A stretch of DNA of 64,000 nucleotides, taken from positions 3,535,501 to 3,599,500 of the forward strand of contig CP051140.1 in the NCBI GenBank assembly GCA_001592805.2, in the 5' to 3' direction. The position numbers and the translations under genes were made by a program. Below are positions 35,009-47,600 of this stretch, in pieces (position 1 is the stretch's first letter; each line of letters begins with the position of its first letter). This stretch comes from Peltaster fructicola (lineage: Eukaryota; Ascomycota; Dothideomycetes). The notes below the pieces were generated by a model, which was not told the origin of the DNA, did no database searches, and was given only the letters and a program-made list of their open reading frames with translations.

Positions 35009-36913
35009 ATGGCAAGGTTGAACGAAGCTCCTGCGCCTTCCATTGCGCCCAGCACGCGAGTTCCCAATGGCGAAGACCAGCCCACAGCAGAGTCATTCGA
35101 AGCAGGTGAGCCACAGCAGCACAACACACACATGATCGCCATGCGCACAAAGTCGCGATGCGAACCACAGAACCCGCCAGCTGACCACGATGCAGTCAAG
35201 CGAAGTCTGATGCGACAGAACCGTAACCTGGCTCGCTCACACTCAGCTCAGTCTCTGCAGATTCGCACACTGAGCACGCAAATATCGAGTCTTCTGGCGA
35301 ATAACACGGCACTATCGGAGGAGAATATCAGGTTGAGGAAACAGTTGACAGAAGCTCATGACGATGCTATGAAGAGAGGGATGAAGAATCTCAAGGCTGC
35401 TATGAATGAACATTTGAGAGGTATTGCAGCTCTGGTTGATTCATTTGATGCCAACACGGATCATGCACTGTCTCCACAAGTCAGTCCGGAGACGAGAAAG
35501 AGCATCTGCCTCGAGGGCATGCAGTTTCGGGACAGGCCTTCCTTACGAGAGATCATGAGCGAGACACAGATGCCAACGATACAAGAGATGCCAGCGCTTG
35601 CAGAGGAAGAGGCGCCACGACTGAGTAGCGCCAGTGGTGACTCTATCGACCTCGGACCGCCACCTGTCGTGCGATTTGATGATGAAGCTTTGGACCAGCC
35701 TCCCGAGGAGCCTACTAGGGACATCGACGACGAGCCGGTAAAGCACTCAATCAATGTGGACACTAGACGAAAACGAAAAGAATCACTTGGTTCTGGGAGA
35801 AGAAGATCAACGCTGATATCGCCACTACTTGATTTGGAGAAGACACCGTCAAGCCTCAAGGTCGGTGCAAAGAGGAAGATCTCTGATAGAGACAGAGAGG
35901 ACGTTGCAGACGACAGAGACGATGTCTTCCAATTTTCGAGAAAATCAAGCACCGAGGAGAAGAACTGTGAAGTGTTGTCAATAGGAGCACAACCAGCAAC
36001 TCAGACCACGATACGAAGACCTGCTAGGAAAGTACTTGGAGAGAAATCGACCAATTTCTCGCCGAAGAAAGTGAGAGTATCAGAAGAAAAGGGCGACAAA
36101 GCAGAGTCGAAGCCAAGCAGAGATGCGAGCAGGAGAAGTAGTCGACAGTCGAAAGGTTCGATAATACCGATACTGCAAGACGTGGGGAGCTTGTCTCTAC
36201 CTGTCGATGACCCGCCAGCATTAGCAGTGGTTGAGGTAGACTTGTTGCCAAAGACACCAGCAGCATCACAAATACTGTCGCCAGTATCATCCGAGCCGGC
36301 TTGTAGAGGCGTTGGCAAAGCAGATACACCACCGCCTGGTGACATCAGCATCTCTTCGTCAACGACGTCGTTAGAGGGTGCACGACCTTCCAGACGAGCT
36401 AGGGCTGCAGTCAATTACGCCGAACCAAGCCTTGTGGCGAAGATGAGGCGTCCAGGAAAAGAGATGCTGGACGCACTCAGTGGACTGCAAGACCCGAGGA
36501 ATGTGATGAGCACATCTAGGAGAGCCTCGGAGGATGTGATGGTCAAGTCACTGTTCAAGAGCGAGCTCAGCACCGACTCCAGGGCGCAAAACACACGCAG
36601 TCCATTGATCAGAAAACCCGACGAAGCTACGGAGGAGGAGGTCGACTTATCCCCAGTCGATACGCAACCCTCGCTATCACTAGCAGCCCTGATGGCAGGC
36701 ACCAAGAGCCTAGCTGATACGAAAAGCGCGCCTGAAGAGCTGGGTATCTTCGACTTCGAAGACACCTCACCACCGGAATCGCCAGAGCAGATGGAAATCG
36801 TGAGTAAAGGCCGTAGGCATTCTGCGACGACGTCGAAGCCGGCGGCAGCTTCCAAAGCTAGAGAGCCTGTGATGAAGGCGGCAGCAGTGCGACGCAGGAG
36901 TATGATGGTATGA
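35009..36913 (+). CDS. sgo1: Shugoshin, centromeric cohesion protector
   Basis: 634 residues, one exon. The start MARLNEAPAP was chosen as the last ATG before the conserved part. An N-terminal coiled coil at about residues 60-115 contains KRSLMRQNRNLARSHSAQSL, matching the fungal shugoshin N-terminal domain that binds PP2A. The long middle is disordered, acidic and Lys/Ser-rich. The shugoshin C-terminal motif is at about residues 460-485: SRRARAAVNYAEPSLVAKMR, the basic box that binds phosphorylated H2A. Shugoshin guards centromeric cohesin and helps chromosome biorientation. It sits near dad2 and ypi1. Confidence 0.92.
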   Translation: MARLNEAPAPSIAPSTRVPNGEDQPTAESFEAGEPQQHNTHMIAMRTKSRCEPQNPPADHDAVKRSLMRQNRNLARSHSAQSLQIRTLSTQISSLLANNTALSEENIRLRKQLTEAHDDAMKRGMKNLKAAMNEHLRGIAALVDSFDANTDHALSPQVSPETRKSICLEGMQFRDRPSLREIMSETQMPTIQEMPALAEEEAPRLSSASGDSIDLGPPPVVRFDDEALDQPPEEPTRDIDDEPVKHSINVDTRRKRKESLGSGRRRSTLISPLLDLEKTPSSLKVGAKRKISDRDREDVADDRDDVFQFSRKSSTEEKNCEVLSIGAQPATQTTIRRPARKVLGEKSTNFSPKKVRVSEEKGDKAESKPSRDASRRSSRQSKGSIIPILQDVGSLSLPVDDPPALAVVEVDLLPKTPAASQILSPVSSEPACRGVGKADTPPPGDISISSSTTSLEGARPSRRARAAVNYAEPSLVAKMRRPGKEMLDALSGLQDPRNVMSTSRRASEDVMVKSLFKSELSTDSRAQNTRSPLIRKPDEATEEEVDLSPVDTQPSLSLAALMAGTKSLADTKSAPEELGIFDFEDTSPPESPEQMEIVSKGRRHSATTSKPAAASKAREPVMKAAAVRRRSMMV

Positions 36914-37766
36914 TAAGCATTTCGTCTTCTTATGGGTAGAGATCACTCCCTGTCTTCGATCGTCCTAGGATAACTGTGGGTACTCAACCACCATGAGACA
37001 ACGTCATGTTTTCCGCTTCTTCCACCTGCATCTGCTGCCTCATCGAGCGATCCCTGCAAAAGTGGCGACGTGCATGTCATTGCTACCACTTGCTGCAGTG
37101 TCCAACTGCGATGCCAATGCGCACGTAGATGCTCACGCCTGGTAAGCAAGGCAATCTGTATGACTTTTGATCAGCAGTCGTTGTTGTTGCTGTTATTTGT
37201 CGTCGTAAGCAGTGACGACAAGACAGTAGCGCTGAGTTGGCGAAACATGCGGTCCAAGGATAGCAGGGCTATGCAAGGAGCTCAACCAATGGTGACGCAG
37301 TGCTAGGTGCGCCAAAAATTCACATATATCGACCAACAGCTGATTCTCGTATTGTGCAGGCCATCGCGCGGCACCAGCGCACCCTCCGTCTTCTCTTTTC
37401 GTAAGTCACTGTGTATCCTCTTCGCGCAGCGCTCGAGCTTGAGTGTTCGTGATCACGCCAACTTCTTTCCTTGTACATACTGTTGTCTCTTCGTCCACCT
37501 TCACGAATTTCAAGAGTCCGGCAGCTCACGGTCGCTACGAACTCAGACTCTCTAATCATCATCATCACCACTCGTTCTACTGAAGAGCCTGTCCAATAAG
37601 AAAAACCATTCTCGAGAATCCTCGACGCCACCAATAACATCTGTTTTCCCTTTTCCCAACGTCACGTTTGCTGGTCACACGCACGGGTGTCGAAGAAAGG
37701 GGACCCCAAAGGCGGCGCGGCCATCGTTTTTTTAGCCACAAAGGATAGATTTGCTCGACGATCGCT
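36914..37766. other. Intergenic stretch, probable long leader of the Thr-rich gene
   Basis: 853 bp. From about 37370 the sequence is pyrimidine-rich with a GTAAGT donor-like site at 37401, so a 5' UTR intron is possible. No coding gene seen. Confidence 0.35.
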
Positions 37767-38712
37767 ATGCTGTCGTACATCAAAGCTTCTTTAGCCAAAG
37801 ATCAGAAGATTCCTGACGGTATCTTTCCTAAAAGACAGGTCGTTGGCACTTCGGTCACTACAGCAGCTACTACAGTTGTGAGCACCACTTCCGTTGTCGT
37901 TACTATGAGTGAGTCTTCAGGCACCACCACGGTGCCAGTGACAACGACATCACCGTCAACCACAAGCACGACGGAGATCACCACAAGCAGTACAACTACA
38001 CCCATTACTACCACTCCCACTACACAAGTCACAACCGCCACAACTGCTACGACCACTCCAACGACACCGACGACCGCACAAACCGCACAAACCACTCCTA
38101 CCACCACCACTCCTACCACTACAGCCGCTCAAACGACAACAACCTCCGCCTCATCCACAGCGGCGACAACACAAGCCACTACCTCCTCTCGCTAGCACCG
38201 TCTCCGGATCCGCAAGCAATCTTGTGGTTGTTGGCAGCAGCACGATAGATCGTTCTACTCTTACAGGAGCAACTACAATTACATCGGCATTGTTGGCGCT
38301 TGAGACGGAAGCTGTCACCTCTGTATCGACGTGGACTTCGGATGGACAGACGTACAGCTCGACCTACACAACAAGCCGGGTCGTGTCAAGCACCACTGGG
38401 TATGCTACGGCAACTATCGACCCAGTCCTTTCTAGCGACAATTCTGGGTCTGGCAGCTCACTCTCGCCACACAGCTCGGCAATCATCGGTGGCGTTGTTG
38501 GCGGAGTAGGAGGTGCAATACTGCTCGGGGGTCTGGCATTTGTTGCATGGCGCTTGTGGGGCAAGAAGAGAGGTACAAAACTGCCACAAGATGATTACTA
38601 TGGCAACGAGACGCTCGCGAAGGACGACAATACAGACGGAACTGAGCGATACAGGACTGGTGGACAGGGAGCCAACCCACCGATGTCTGTCAACACGGCA
38701 AGCAACTTCTAA
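37767..38712 (+). CDS. Thr/Ser-rich single-pass membrane protein, Mid2/WSC-sensor-like layout, frame changes once
   Basis: The first frame (37767-38195) encodes MLSYIKASLAKDQKIPDGIF, then a Thr-rich mucin-like stalk. The second frame continues with SNLVVVGSSTIDRSTLTGAT, a further Ser/Thr stalk, a membrane segment (IIGGVVGGVGGAILLGGLAFVAW type, about 38490-38560), the stop-transfer RLWGKKRG and a polar tail ending NTASNF. This resembles fungal cell-wall stress sensors in layout. There is no N-terminal signal peptide, so topology may depend on the single membrane segment. The frame moves by +1 (or -2) near 38190, at the end of the repeat-rich stalk. Length variation in low-complexity sequence, an assembly error or an unrecognised intron could each explain it. 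Confidence 0.65.
37900..38190 (+). repeat. Thr-codon-rich low-complexity tract
   Basis: ACN-dominated sequence encoding runs such as TTTTPTTTAAQTTTT. It has no fixed unit, so it behaves as an imperfect trinucleotide-type repeat. Confidence 0.8.
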
Positions 38713-39541
38713 TCATCTCCTTGGGCTTTCTCTCGAGCATCATAACGATATCACGAACTGCATCTGCATTGTACCAAGGCGCGAGCACCAGCATCAGCGA
38801 GGCAGCTCCAACATAGCTGTATAGATATGGTCACATGACCTCGGCATAACATAATATTATAAGCTCTTCCGTTGTGTACGGCGAACTTGAACACTTCAAT
38901 TAGTCTTAGAAATGTGTCAGAGTCATACGGTGCTACTTGTCTTGTGGTCTCTTGCGCAGGACAGTCGGCAATTGCTGTTGAGACCTTTCATGCGGCCTGC
39001 ATATTCTTCATGAGGGGCTTCATCGACCTCGCGACAATGTACATATACATTGCTTCGTGCGTGGGTCTACAAACACTGAACATCGTGCAAAGAGCTAACT
39101 TGAGCGTCTGTCGCGACCACTTCCTCCGCCTGGTATGCTTTTCGGAGAAGCTGAGTTACAGTCTGTCACAGGTCGAATGAGGCTTCAACATTCATTCAAG
39201 GCGAAGCTCTGACTTCTCATCTCTCGGAAGGCTTGTTTCTCCGCAACGCACTCCATGCGGTCCGCATGGGTTAGTGCCTGTCATGTGTTTTTCCCGTCCA
39301 ATCGAAACAGACGTCGGCCATTGATAAACACATTCTGGACCACTATCTCGGCAGTACAATTGAGGGTCACCTCATGAAGAAACCAGCGATGGAAACCTTC
39401 TTCGGTGGCATCGCGTGTCAATTCCCCACCGCGGAACACTTACAAAGACCGAGGAGAAGGTGAAGTATAGCTTCAGTCTGTTTCGTTCAGCATCTTGAGT
39501 CTGTTCACTTCCTTCCTAGGACGCCGCACTTTGCGCTCAAG
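38713..39541. other. Intergenic stretch, nothing supported
   Basis: 829 bp. A 102-codon frame (38872-39180) has no recognisable feature. The right part is the presumed promoter of the sugar transporter. Confidence 0.4.
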
Positions 39542-41411
39542 ATGGCAGACAAGGATTTCGCTACCACTATTGAGACCAAGGATGCTATACACAGCGCTCC
39601 CGACGACAACGTCCAGCCTGGCGAGTCGTTGAAAGCAACGATCGCTGGTGCAAAAGCCGCCACAGACAATGAGCACAGCATGACCCTCTGGCAGGGCATC
39701 AGACTGTATCCTAAGGCAGTCGCCTGGTCTGTCCTCATCTCGACCTGCATTGCTATGGAGGGATATGATGTCTGTCTTGTGAACAACTTCTACGGCTTCG
39801 CACCTTTCAACGAGCAGTTTGGCACGGTTATGAGCGACAAAGGACCTCAAGTCTCAGCTGCATGGCAAGCCGGCCTGTCAAACGGCGCCAATGTAGGAGA
39901 GGTAAGTGATTGCGATCATTGTCGTCGAGTTGATGTACTAACCATGAGCAGATTATCGGACTCTTCATCAATGGCTTTGTTTCCGAGCGATTTGGGTGAG
40001 TAGCATGCATTCGAAGGCGTAAGACATTGCTAAATTTCCCAGATATCGTTACACAGTCATGGCTTGTCTTGTCCTGATTGCAGCATTCACAGCGATCTTC
40101 TTCACGGCTCAGAACGTTCAGACTCTGCTCGCAGCTGAGATACTCTGTGGTACGCTTCGAAGCGTAGACACCCTCGTTGTACAGTCAACTAACCTTCAGT
40201 AGGAATACCGTGGGGAGTCTTCCAAACGCTTACCATCAGCTATGCTTCGGAGGTCTGTCCAGTCGCTCTTCGAGGATATCTCACTACCTACGTCAACGCC
40301 TGCTGGGGTATTGGCCAGCTCATCGGCATCGGTGTCATCAAGGCTATGCACGACAGGACCGATCAATGGGCCTGGCGCATTCCATACGCCTTGCAATGGA
40401 TGTGGCCCGTACCACTATTCATTGGCATTGCCTTTGCACCAGAGTCGCCATGGTGGCTTGTCCGCAAGGGGCGAAAGCAGGAAGCAAAGAAAGCTCTTCT
40501 TCGACTGACAAGCACCAACCGCGAGACCAACTTCGATGCTGATGAGACCATCTCAATGATGGTGCACACGACTGCAATTGAAGAGCAGATCACCAAAGGC
40601 GCATCTTACTTTGACTGTTTCAGAGGCTCCGATCTGAGACGTACTGAGGTGAGTTGTGCTGCTGTCGTTCGACTTTTGCTGACTGGACCAGATCGTGTGC
40701 ATGTGCTGGGCAATCCAAAACTTGTCTGGTAATAGCTTCTCCAACTACTCGACCTACTTCCTCGAGCAAGCTGGACTCAGCAGCGATACATCCTACTCGT
40801 TCGCGCTCGGACAGTATGCAATCAACGTTGTGGGTGTTCTCGGCGCCTGGGCTCTGATGACAGCCGGTGTTGGACGTCGATCGCTGTATCTCTACGGCCT
40901 TTGTGGTCTCTTCTGCATGCTGTTCATCATGGGCTTCCTAGGCCTCGCACCAGCATCACACCGAGACCAGGCAGCACTGGCAACCGGAAGCCTTATGATA
41001 CTCTGGGCCGCAGTCTACCAGCTTACCGTTGGCACAGTATGCTACTCGCTGGTGGCCGAGATCTCAAGTCGTCGCCTGCAGATCAAGACCATTGTGTTGG
41101 GCCGCAACCTCTACAACATTGTCGGAATAATCTGCTCAGTGCTCACGCCATACATGCTCAACCCGACTGCGTGGAATTGGCAGAACTTCACTGGCTTCTT
41201 CTGGGCTGGTATCTGCTTTCTTTGTATCATCTACACGTACTTCCGCGTGCCAGAGCCACGTGGAAGAACGTTTGCAGAACTAGATGTTCTGTTCGACCGT
41301 AGGGTGTCAGCCAGGAAGTTTGCGACAACTGAGGTGGACGCGTTTGACGAGACTATCGATGTCAATGCTGCGGCATATCAGAGCACTGGCGCATCACGTC
41401 TTGAGAAATAA
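39542..41411 (+). CDS. MFS alpha-glucoside (maltose-type) sugar:proton symporter
   Basis: Five exons: 39542-39901, 39952-39995, 40043-40149, 40203-40648 and 40692-41411, giving exactly 558 residues. The 44-bp second exon is supported by the motif GLFINGFVSERFGYRYT that spans it. Signatures: MEGYDVCLVNNFYGF in TM1, CGIPWGVFQTLTISYASEV, PVALRGYLTTYVNACWGIGQ, APESPWWLVRKGR, TYFLEQAG, and PEPRGRTFAELD near the C-terminus. These are marks of the fungal maltose/alpha-glucoside transporter group. For the third intron TAG at 40202 was preferred over CAG three bases earlier because it gives the conserved CGIPWG. No alpha-glucosidase gene lies beside it. Confidence 0.92.
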
Positions 41412-41666
41412 GTCGCCTCGTCTACATAGTATTATGATAGTAACATGCACTTCCAGTACTTCTTATGAGCTTCGCAAATCGTCATTTCATAATCTACATG
41501 AAGAGACCGAGTATGAGTATATCTACACCGCCAAGTCTGCACACTCAGCAGCATACAACACTCTCAAACACCATTTGTCTGCACCCTCGCACGCTATGCT
41601 GACAAAAGTACGCCGTGGAACCATGCCGCTTGCTAATAACACAGAATGAATGTCATGATGCATGCT

Positions 41667-44600
41667 TTAAGCAAAGCCGAAGTATTCGCTACCAGCAGTG
41701 ATAGCAGTATAGAGCTGCTGTCGAAGATGCTCGTAGCTCTCATACTCTGGAAGATCAAGCTCTGTAAAGGTGTTAGTACACTGCGCATAATCCAGGTAAC
41801 GACAACTTACGGTTGAAACAAGTGTGACTCGTAGGCAGCTTCTCCTTGCTGCTGTAGTCGCGGTGTATATTGAAACGAGCAAATCCATTCATGCCTTCGA
41901 GTTCCTTGAATCCGTTGAGTGGGACTTTGCTAGTACCAGTGACAAATTGAAGCAGCTTGGCACGCTCCTCGGGATCGAAGCTCTTGACGGCTCGCCAGAA
42001 CCACTGAATCTGAGCAGATGTAGCCTGGTAGTTGTGGTATTCTGTGTTGTTCTTCCAGTCATCGACGTCTATCTCTGGGAGACCTGAGATCAGAAGCTCC
42101 AACTCTTGTTCATTAAAGATAGAGATGAGCTCAGCTGGGATGATGTCGTGAAAGCCTTTGAGGAAGGAATTGAGCTGCTCCTCAACAGACTTGATCAGGC
42201 GGTGCTCGACGACAAGTCGCACGTATTCTTGCTTGTTGTCCTCTGTCACAGCGATATTGCGGCCATTCTCGATGAGGTCCACAATCTCGATTTCGCCGAA
42301 GCGATCAACCTCAACAGAAAAGGTTTCGAATGCAATATCTGTAATGTCGTTCTCGAGGATCCAGACAAGCGACTTGTAGTACTCGAGATCCAGACTCTCC
42401 ATGTCCTTCAGAGAAACAGACTTGCCGAGGATACGACGATAGACTGCTCGACTGAAATGACAGTCCAAGACACGACCTTCGTACAAAGCCTTGCCGATGA
42501 CACGTCCGATAAACTTGAAGAATGGTAGATGCTCCTCGTTGATGTCGCTGAGTCGGTTCGGGTGGAACGTCGTACGATCAGAAGCGACTGGGTTGAAAAG
42601 AGCAAAGTCTGGGTTGAACATCTGTCGAGCCATGACGGCGAACCATTCACGAGAAACACCACCAGCATCGATACCTTCTTCGCCGTTGAAGCGGATGTTG
42701 AGCTTGCCATTTTTGATCTCCTCGCCCGACTTGAAGAAGAGAGCCTTGTACGAGTCCATGAAAACTTCGTCGCGGCGCACATTGAGGGTCAGAGGTGGAT
42801 GATGGACGCGAACTTCAGAACCACGATTATGTAGCTTGCGGTTGAAGTAGCTGCGCTTGTTGTCGAACTCGAGAACCTTGGAGTTCTTAGCCAGTACAGA
42901 GAGATTGCCATTCATGAGCTTTGGATTGTTGCGAATAAGCTCGTTCAGGATCTTGCGATGCTCCTCTGTGAATGTGAAGAACAGTCCTTCCATGCGAGCC
43001 TCTGGTGGAGGCGTACTGACAGTGACCTCAGCCTGGGAAGTGCTCAGAGCGGCATCCTTCAGAGTGCTGTTACGGCAGACCACCATCAATGACTCGATGA
43101 GTGGCAGCAGGACAGTAGCGACGTTGACCAGGTCACCTCGCTGACGAATTGCCACAAGGCAGAGACTGAGGTCCTTCCATAGGTTTTGGAAAGTGTCGCT
43201 CTCATACAGCGAAGCCAGAATGTCCTCTTTGAGCTTGCTATCGGCAGAAGAGCTGCCGATTTGAAAGACTGCCATTCGCTTCGGGTCGAAGAGATGATCA
43301 AGCGCAACCAGGATACGGAGTAGCTTGCGTTGCTTCGATCCTGCCGATGAAAAGCTCACCAAAGCCATGCCCTGGATGTCAGCACCGTTCTGAGCGTTGT
43401 TGATTTGTGCTGTCAGGTCATTGAGATCGACGACCACGTCACCACCTAATTCCGATGCTTGACGAATGAGCTCTCGTCCAAAGACTTCTTTAGCCCCTGG
43501 GATGGCAGCCATGTGCTTGATGATGTCGAGAGTATCGCTGAAAGTCTTGCTCGGGCATTCTCGTGCTGCGAGGATGTTTACCACAAGGCGAATGTTCTCT
43601 TCTGGGACAGTCGGTGCCTCGAGCTCGCGCACACTGCGCTTCTTCTCCTCAGTCGATGTCTCAGCTGGAGCATTGTTGGCAAGCTCTGCTGTAGAGGTTT
43701 CCATTGGATCGCCTGCGCTAGCAGTCGGCTGAGCAGCCTCATCTGCCATGCCTGATTGTTCTTGTGCTTGCTTCGCCTTCCTAACCAGAATCTGCAAGGG
43801 CGATGTGACACGACTGAGCAGGGCAGCAAGAGTCTCCATCACGCCAGTGTTCTCTGTGATCAACTTGCGATCGAGTATAGTGAGCAGCGCATTCAGCGGG
43901 TATTTGATTGCTGTCACTTCTTTGGTCTTCAACTTCTTCGCAGCCTTGGACTTCTGCGATGCGAGAGTCTCGTGCTCTGACAGGAAGAAGGACTGCACCT
44001 TGGGATTGTCTTGAGACAGATACAAGAGCGTGTTTAGACACTGTTGTACAACATTCAGCGATGAGAGTTCACTGACTGGTTGTGCAAGCTGTCCAGTGAG
44101 GCTCCGCTTCAATGGTTGAGGTGTCTTCGGTCCAGAGGATTGCTTCGCACGAAGTGAGAGATGAGCAAAGCTGCGCTCGACAGCGTTGACGTCGGCTGTT
44201 CCATCCTGAAGGATTGACAAGAGTATGCTGATGACTTCCGCACGATTTTGTGTGTTCTTGCACACGTCTGCAAGAATGCCACGCAAGGACTGCTTGGCAG
44301 ATTGATGTAACGTGATGAACATCAAGCGAAGCAGTGTAGCGACTCCAGCCTTGTCCAGCATCTGCACGACGGGACGAGCGCGAGCCTTGTCCGGTACTGG
44401 TACGGCTTGACCTCGACGTCCAGCGATGCTGATGATCTGCGGTTGAGCACCGGCAGCCACTCGACCAACGATACCTGGTCGACGCTCACCAAAAAGTGCT
44501 CGTGCCTCGCGCTGGAGGTCTTCCGGCAACTGATTGAGATAGTTCTCATCTTCACGAGCATCCATGAGAATCTGTTGACGAAGGCCTGGATCAAGCATTG

Positions 44601-47600
44601 CCAAGAAATCGGAGGCTTCCATATCTTGCGCTTGTGCTGGCTGCGGTGGGCCTGCCTCAGCGGCTTGTCGACGAGCTTCAACTCGTTCCCGTCTACGACG
44701 TTCCGAAGCTTCTTGTCGGAGAAGTTCTTGTTGGATCTCTGGTGGAAGAGCTTCTAAGAATTCACGGCTGATCTCATTAGGTGCTTCGCCAGCCTGTTGT
44801 GCTTGGGATCGCTGTTCTGCAACCTGGCTCATGATGACTTCCTCGCGGAATTCTTCAGGAAGTGCAAGCAGGTACTCATGGTCGATGCCAAGGTTAGTGA
44901 TGTCGACTTCGCGCCCTCGAATAGTAGCAGTGATTCGCGGTGCTGACGGTTCAGTCTGTGCTGCCTCTTCGCCTACCTGTTCACCACTAGTGCCCGACAT
45001 CTGCACGTCAGACTCTGCATTGTCCTCAACACTTTCTGCAGTACGAGCTGCAGCTTCTGCTTCAAGTCGAGCTTGTTCTTCTTCCTCTTTTTTCTTCTGC
45101 TCCTGTGCTTCACGCTCGGCCTTCTCAGCCTCAGCTTTGCGAGCTTCCTCTCGTTCGCGCTCCTCGGCCGCCTCTCTCTGCTTTTCTGCGTCCTTGATGC
45201 GCTTGAGCTCCATAGCTGGTGGCACGATGACCCTCAGCACTGCTGTGACGACCAGAGAAGCTTTCTCTGGTGCTTTCGTACCGTATAACAGGCGTGCTTC
45301 CTCTTCCCAGCGTACAACGGTGAACGCAGGCTTGAACTCAACAGCAAGAGCCTCATCACTGACGGAGGAGCGACCACTCGGCATTGGGAAAGGCATAGCG
45401 TATCCCTCCGGGAAGGCAACTCGTCCTGGCTCAATGTCGAGAAATCGTGTAAGGTTGCGCATTGGAGACCCATTGCCTGCGTTCATTGTTAGAGTGAATT
45501 GTCCGTGAGGTGGAAGTGCGGCACTGCGGTCCATCGTTGCAATGAACTCTTGCAGCATCAGAGCGGGTTCATTTCCTCGTCGTAGCAAGTTTCGAATTGG
45601 CGGCATAATGACAGGCGGTCCTCCAAAATCACGATCTCGACTCGGTATGCCAGAATCATTGCGTTGCAGTAGCGGATTCATACCTTCGTCTTCACCACGC
45701 TGATGATTGTGGTGATGGTGATGATGATGGCCTCTGTGAAATCGTCCGACATGACCCGGTCGAGGCTCTCCAGCGCGGCCGATCAGATCCTCGAGACCGT
45801 GGCGAGATCTATGAAGTCGTTGTGTGATGGCGCCGAGGTGTTGTGGCAAGTCAAAACCCCAACCACCTCCTTCTTCATCATCATCATCTTCCGCCTCTGG
45901 CTCGTATCCGAACTCTCCCTCATAATCCTCCTCTTCTCCCTCTTCGTTGTCGTCTTCGGGTGGGAGTTCATCCTCGAAGAAATCGCCCTCATCCGCATTG
46001 ATGACGCCAACAATGCCTCCACGATTGTCGAATTCAGAGTGGGCATCTGCTCCGATTATGCGAGCAAGTTGATCGAGCGGCTCTCCATCACCAGAATTGG
46101 CATCTTCGTCTGGTAGTCGACCGTTGAAGCCTCGGTGGTGGTTCCATACGTCCTCCTGCATGTCGCCAAGGCTGGCATTTTCGTCGTCTCCGTTGATCTC
46201 TTCTGTCTCAAAGGCGAAGTCTGCTTCGTAGTCATCTTCTTCGTGATCGTCGTCATCCTCATCCTCGTCGTCATCGTCATCGTCTTCATTATCATCGTCC
46301 TCGCTTTCATCGCCGTCGTCATCATCTTCGCCTTCGACAATTTCCACCTCCATCTGCATATCGCCGGGAAGACCTTCGATTTCACCCATGTCTTCCAAGC
46401 CTTCCATGCCCTCCATGTCTTCATCGTCGTCGTCGCTGATGGTCTCGCCGTTGCCGTCTTCGTATTCCATTTCGTCTTCGAACGCGGCCTCGAACATTTC
46501 TGCGTCCTCATCTTCGTCCTCATCGGCCTCAGACTCAGATTCATCAGCATGTGCGCCACTTGCTTCGTACATACTCAGGGTGGAGTTGCGGAAGAGGTCT
46601 GGGGTCTGTTCTCGTTCCTCGTCAGCTCCGTCGTCATCTGAGACTGAGGTTGCAGAAGAGATGGCATCTTCATCAGTGCCTGAGCTTGGATCCGTCGATG
46701 ATAGCTCGCCACGCTGACTGAGATCCACAGCAAGATCGGTAAGCGTCTTCAGTGGACCCAGAATATGCTTGACAGCACGCTTCGCATTTGGGAAGTTCAG
46801 GTCCAGCTCTGCGATCGAAGATGTGAGAGATGCCACAAAATTCTTCTCGTACATCAATCGCCCGATTTGCAGCGACTGACGTTCATGGACACCGACATGA
46901 ATCGGGGCAACACGATCTGTCTTCGAGCTCAGCATGCGATCGAAGAGGTCTGCAAGAGCAAGCAATCGCGAATAGCGCATGTCTTGTGATTCTGCAGAGT
47001 TAAGAGCATCCTTGAAAGAGCGAATTGCGTGCTCAAGGACGAACTTGCGGACAAACGCCAGATCTGAGTCTTCTTGTGCGAGATATGTGTCTCGCGAGGC
47101 ATTTCTATCGAAGTATGGCTTCTCGTGTGTTTGTGAGCAGAGCGATACAAGAAGTGTTGTAGCCCATTCCGAGGTAGCCACTTTCTTGCGATGTTCAATG
47201 GTATCGCGATACTCCAGCGTACCGACAGGCAAGAGCTGATTGAGAAGATAATTGATGGTACCTGAGCGAGGCTTCGAAGGTGTAGAAATGCCGACCTCAG
47301 CTTTACGAGAGAAGTTGATAAACTCGAGCTTGAGATGGTTGTAGCAACCTACTAATTCGGACAAGCATTGAATGATGAAGCATCGATAGATGTAGATCAC
47401 GTTGTCCTTGGGCTCAAAGTTTTGACGCTCGTTCTTGTCAGGTTCGGCGGCAGCATTTGGCTCCACAGGCTGCGAGGTAGAGTTGCTTGAAGCAACAGGC
47501 TCTGTAGGGGCAGGTACAGACTTGTCTTCAACGTCCTTGTAGTTGGAGAGCTCACGCAAGAGACACTGCACAAGCTCATTGCTGCTTTCCGTGTTGGAAG

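Noticed and set aside
38872-39180. 102-codon plus-strand frame with hydrophobic part
   Set aside because: Nothing protein-like beyond length; lies in ordinary intergenic sequence.
45700-46720. Long open frames on the plus strand opposite tom1
   Set aside because: They mirror Asp/Glu-rich and His-rich codons of the ligase; the resulting Val/Ile/Ser runs are composition effects.
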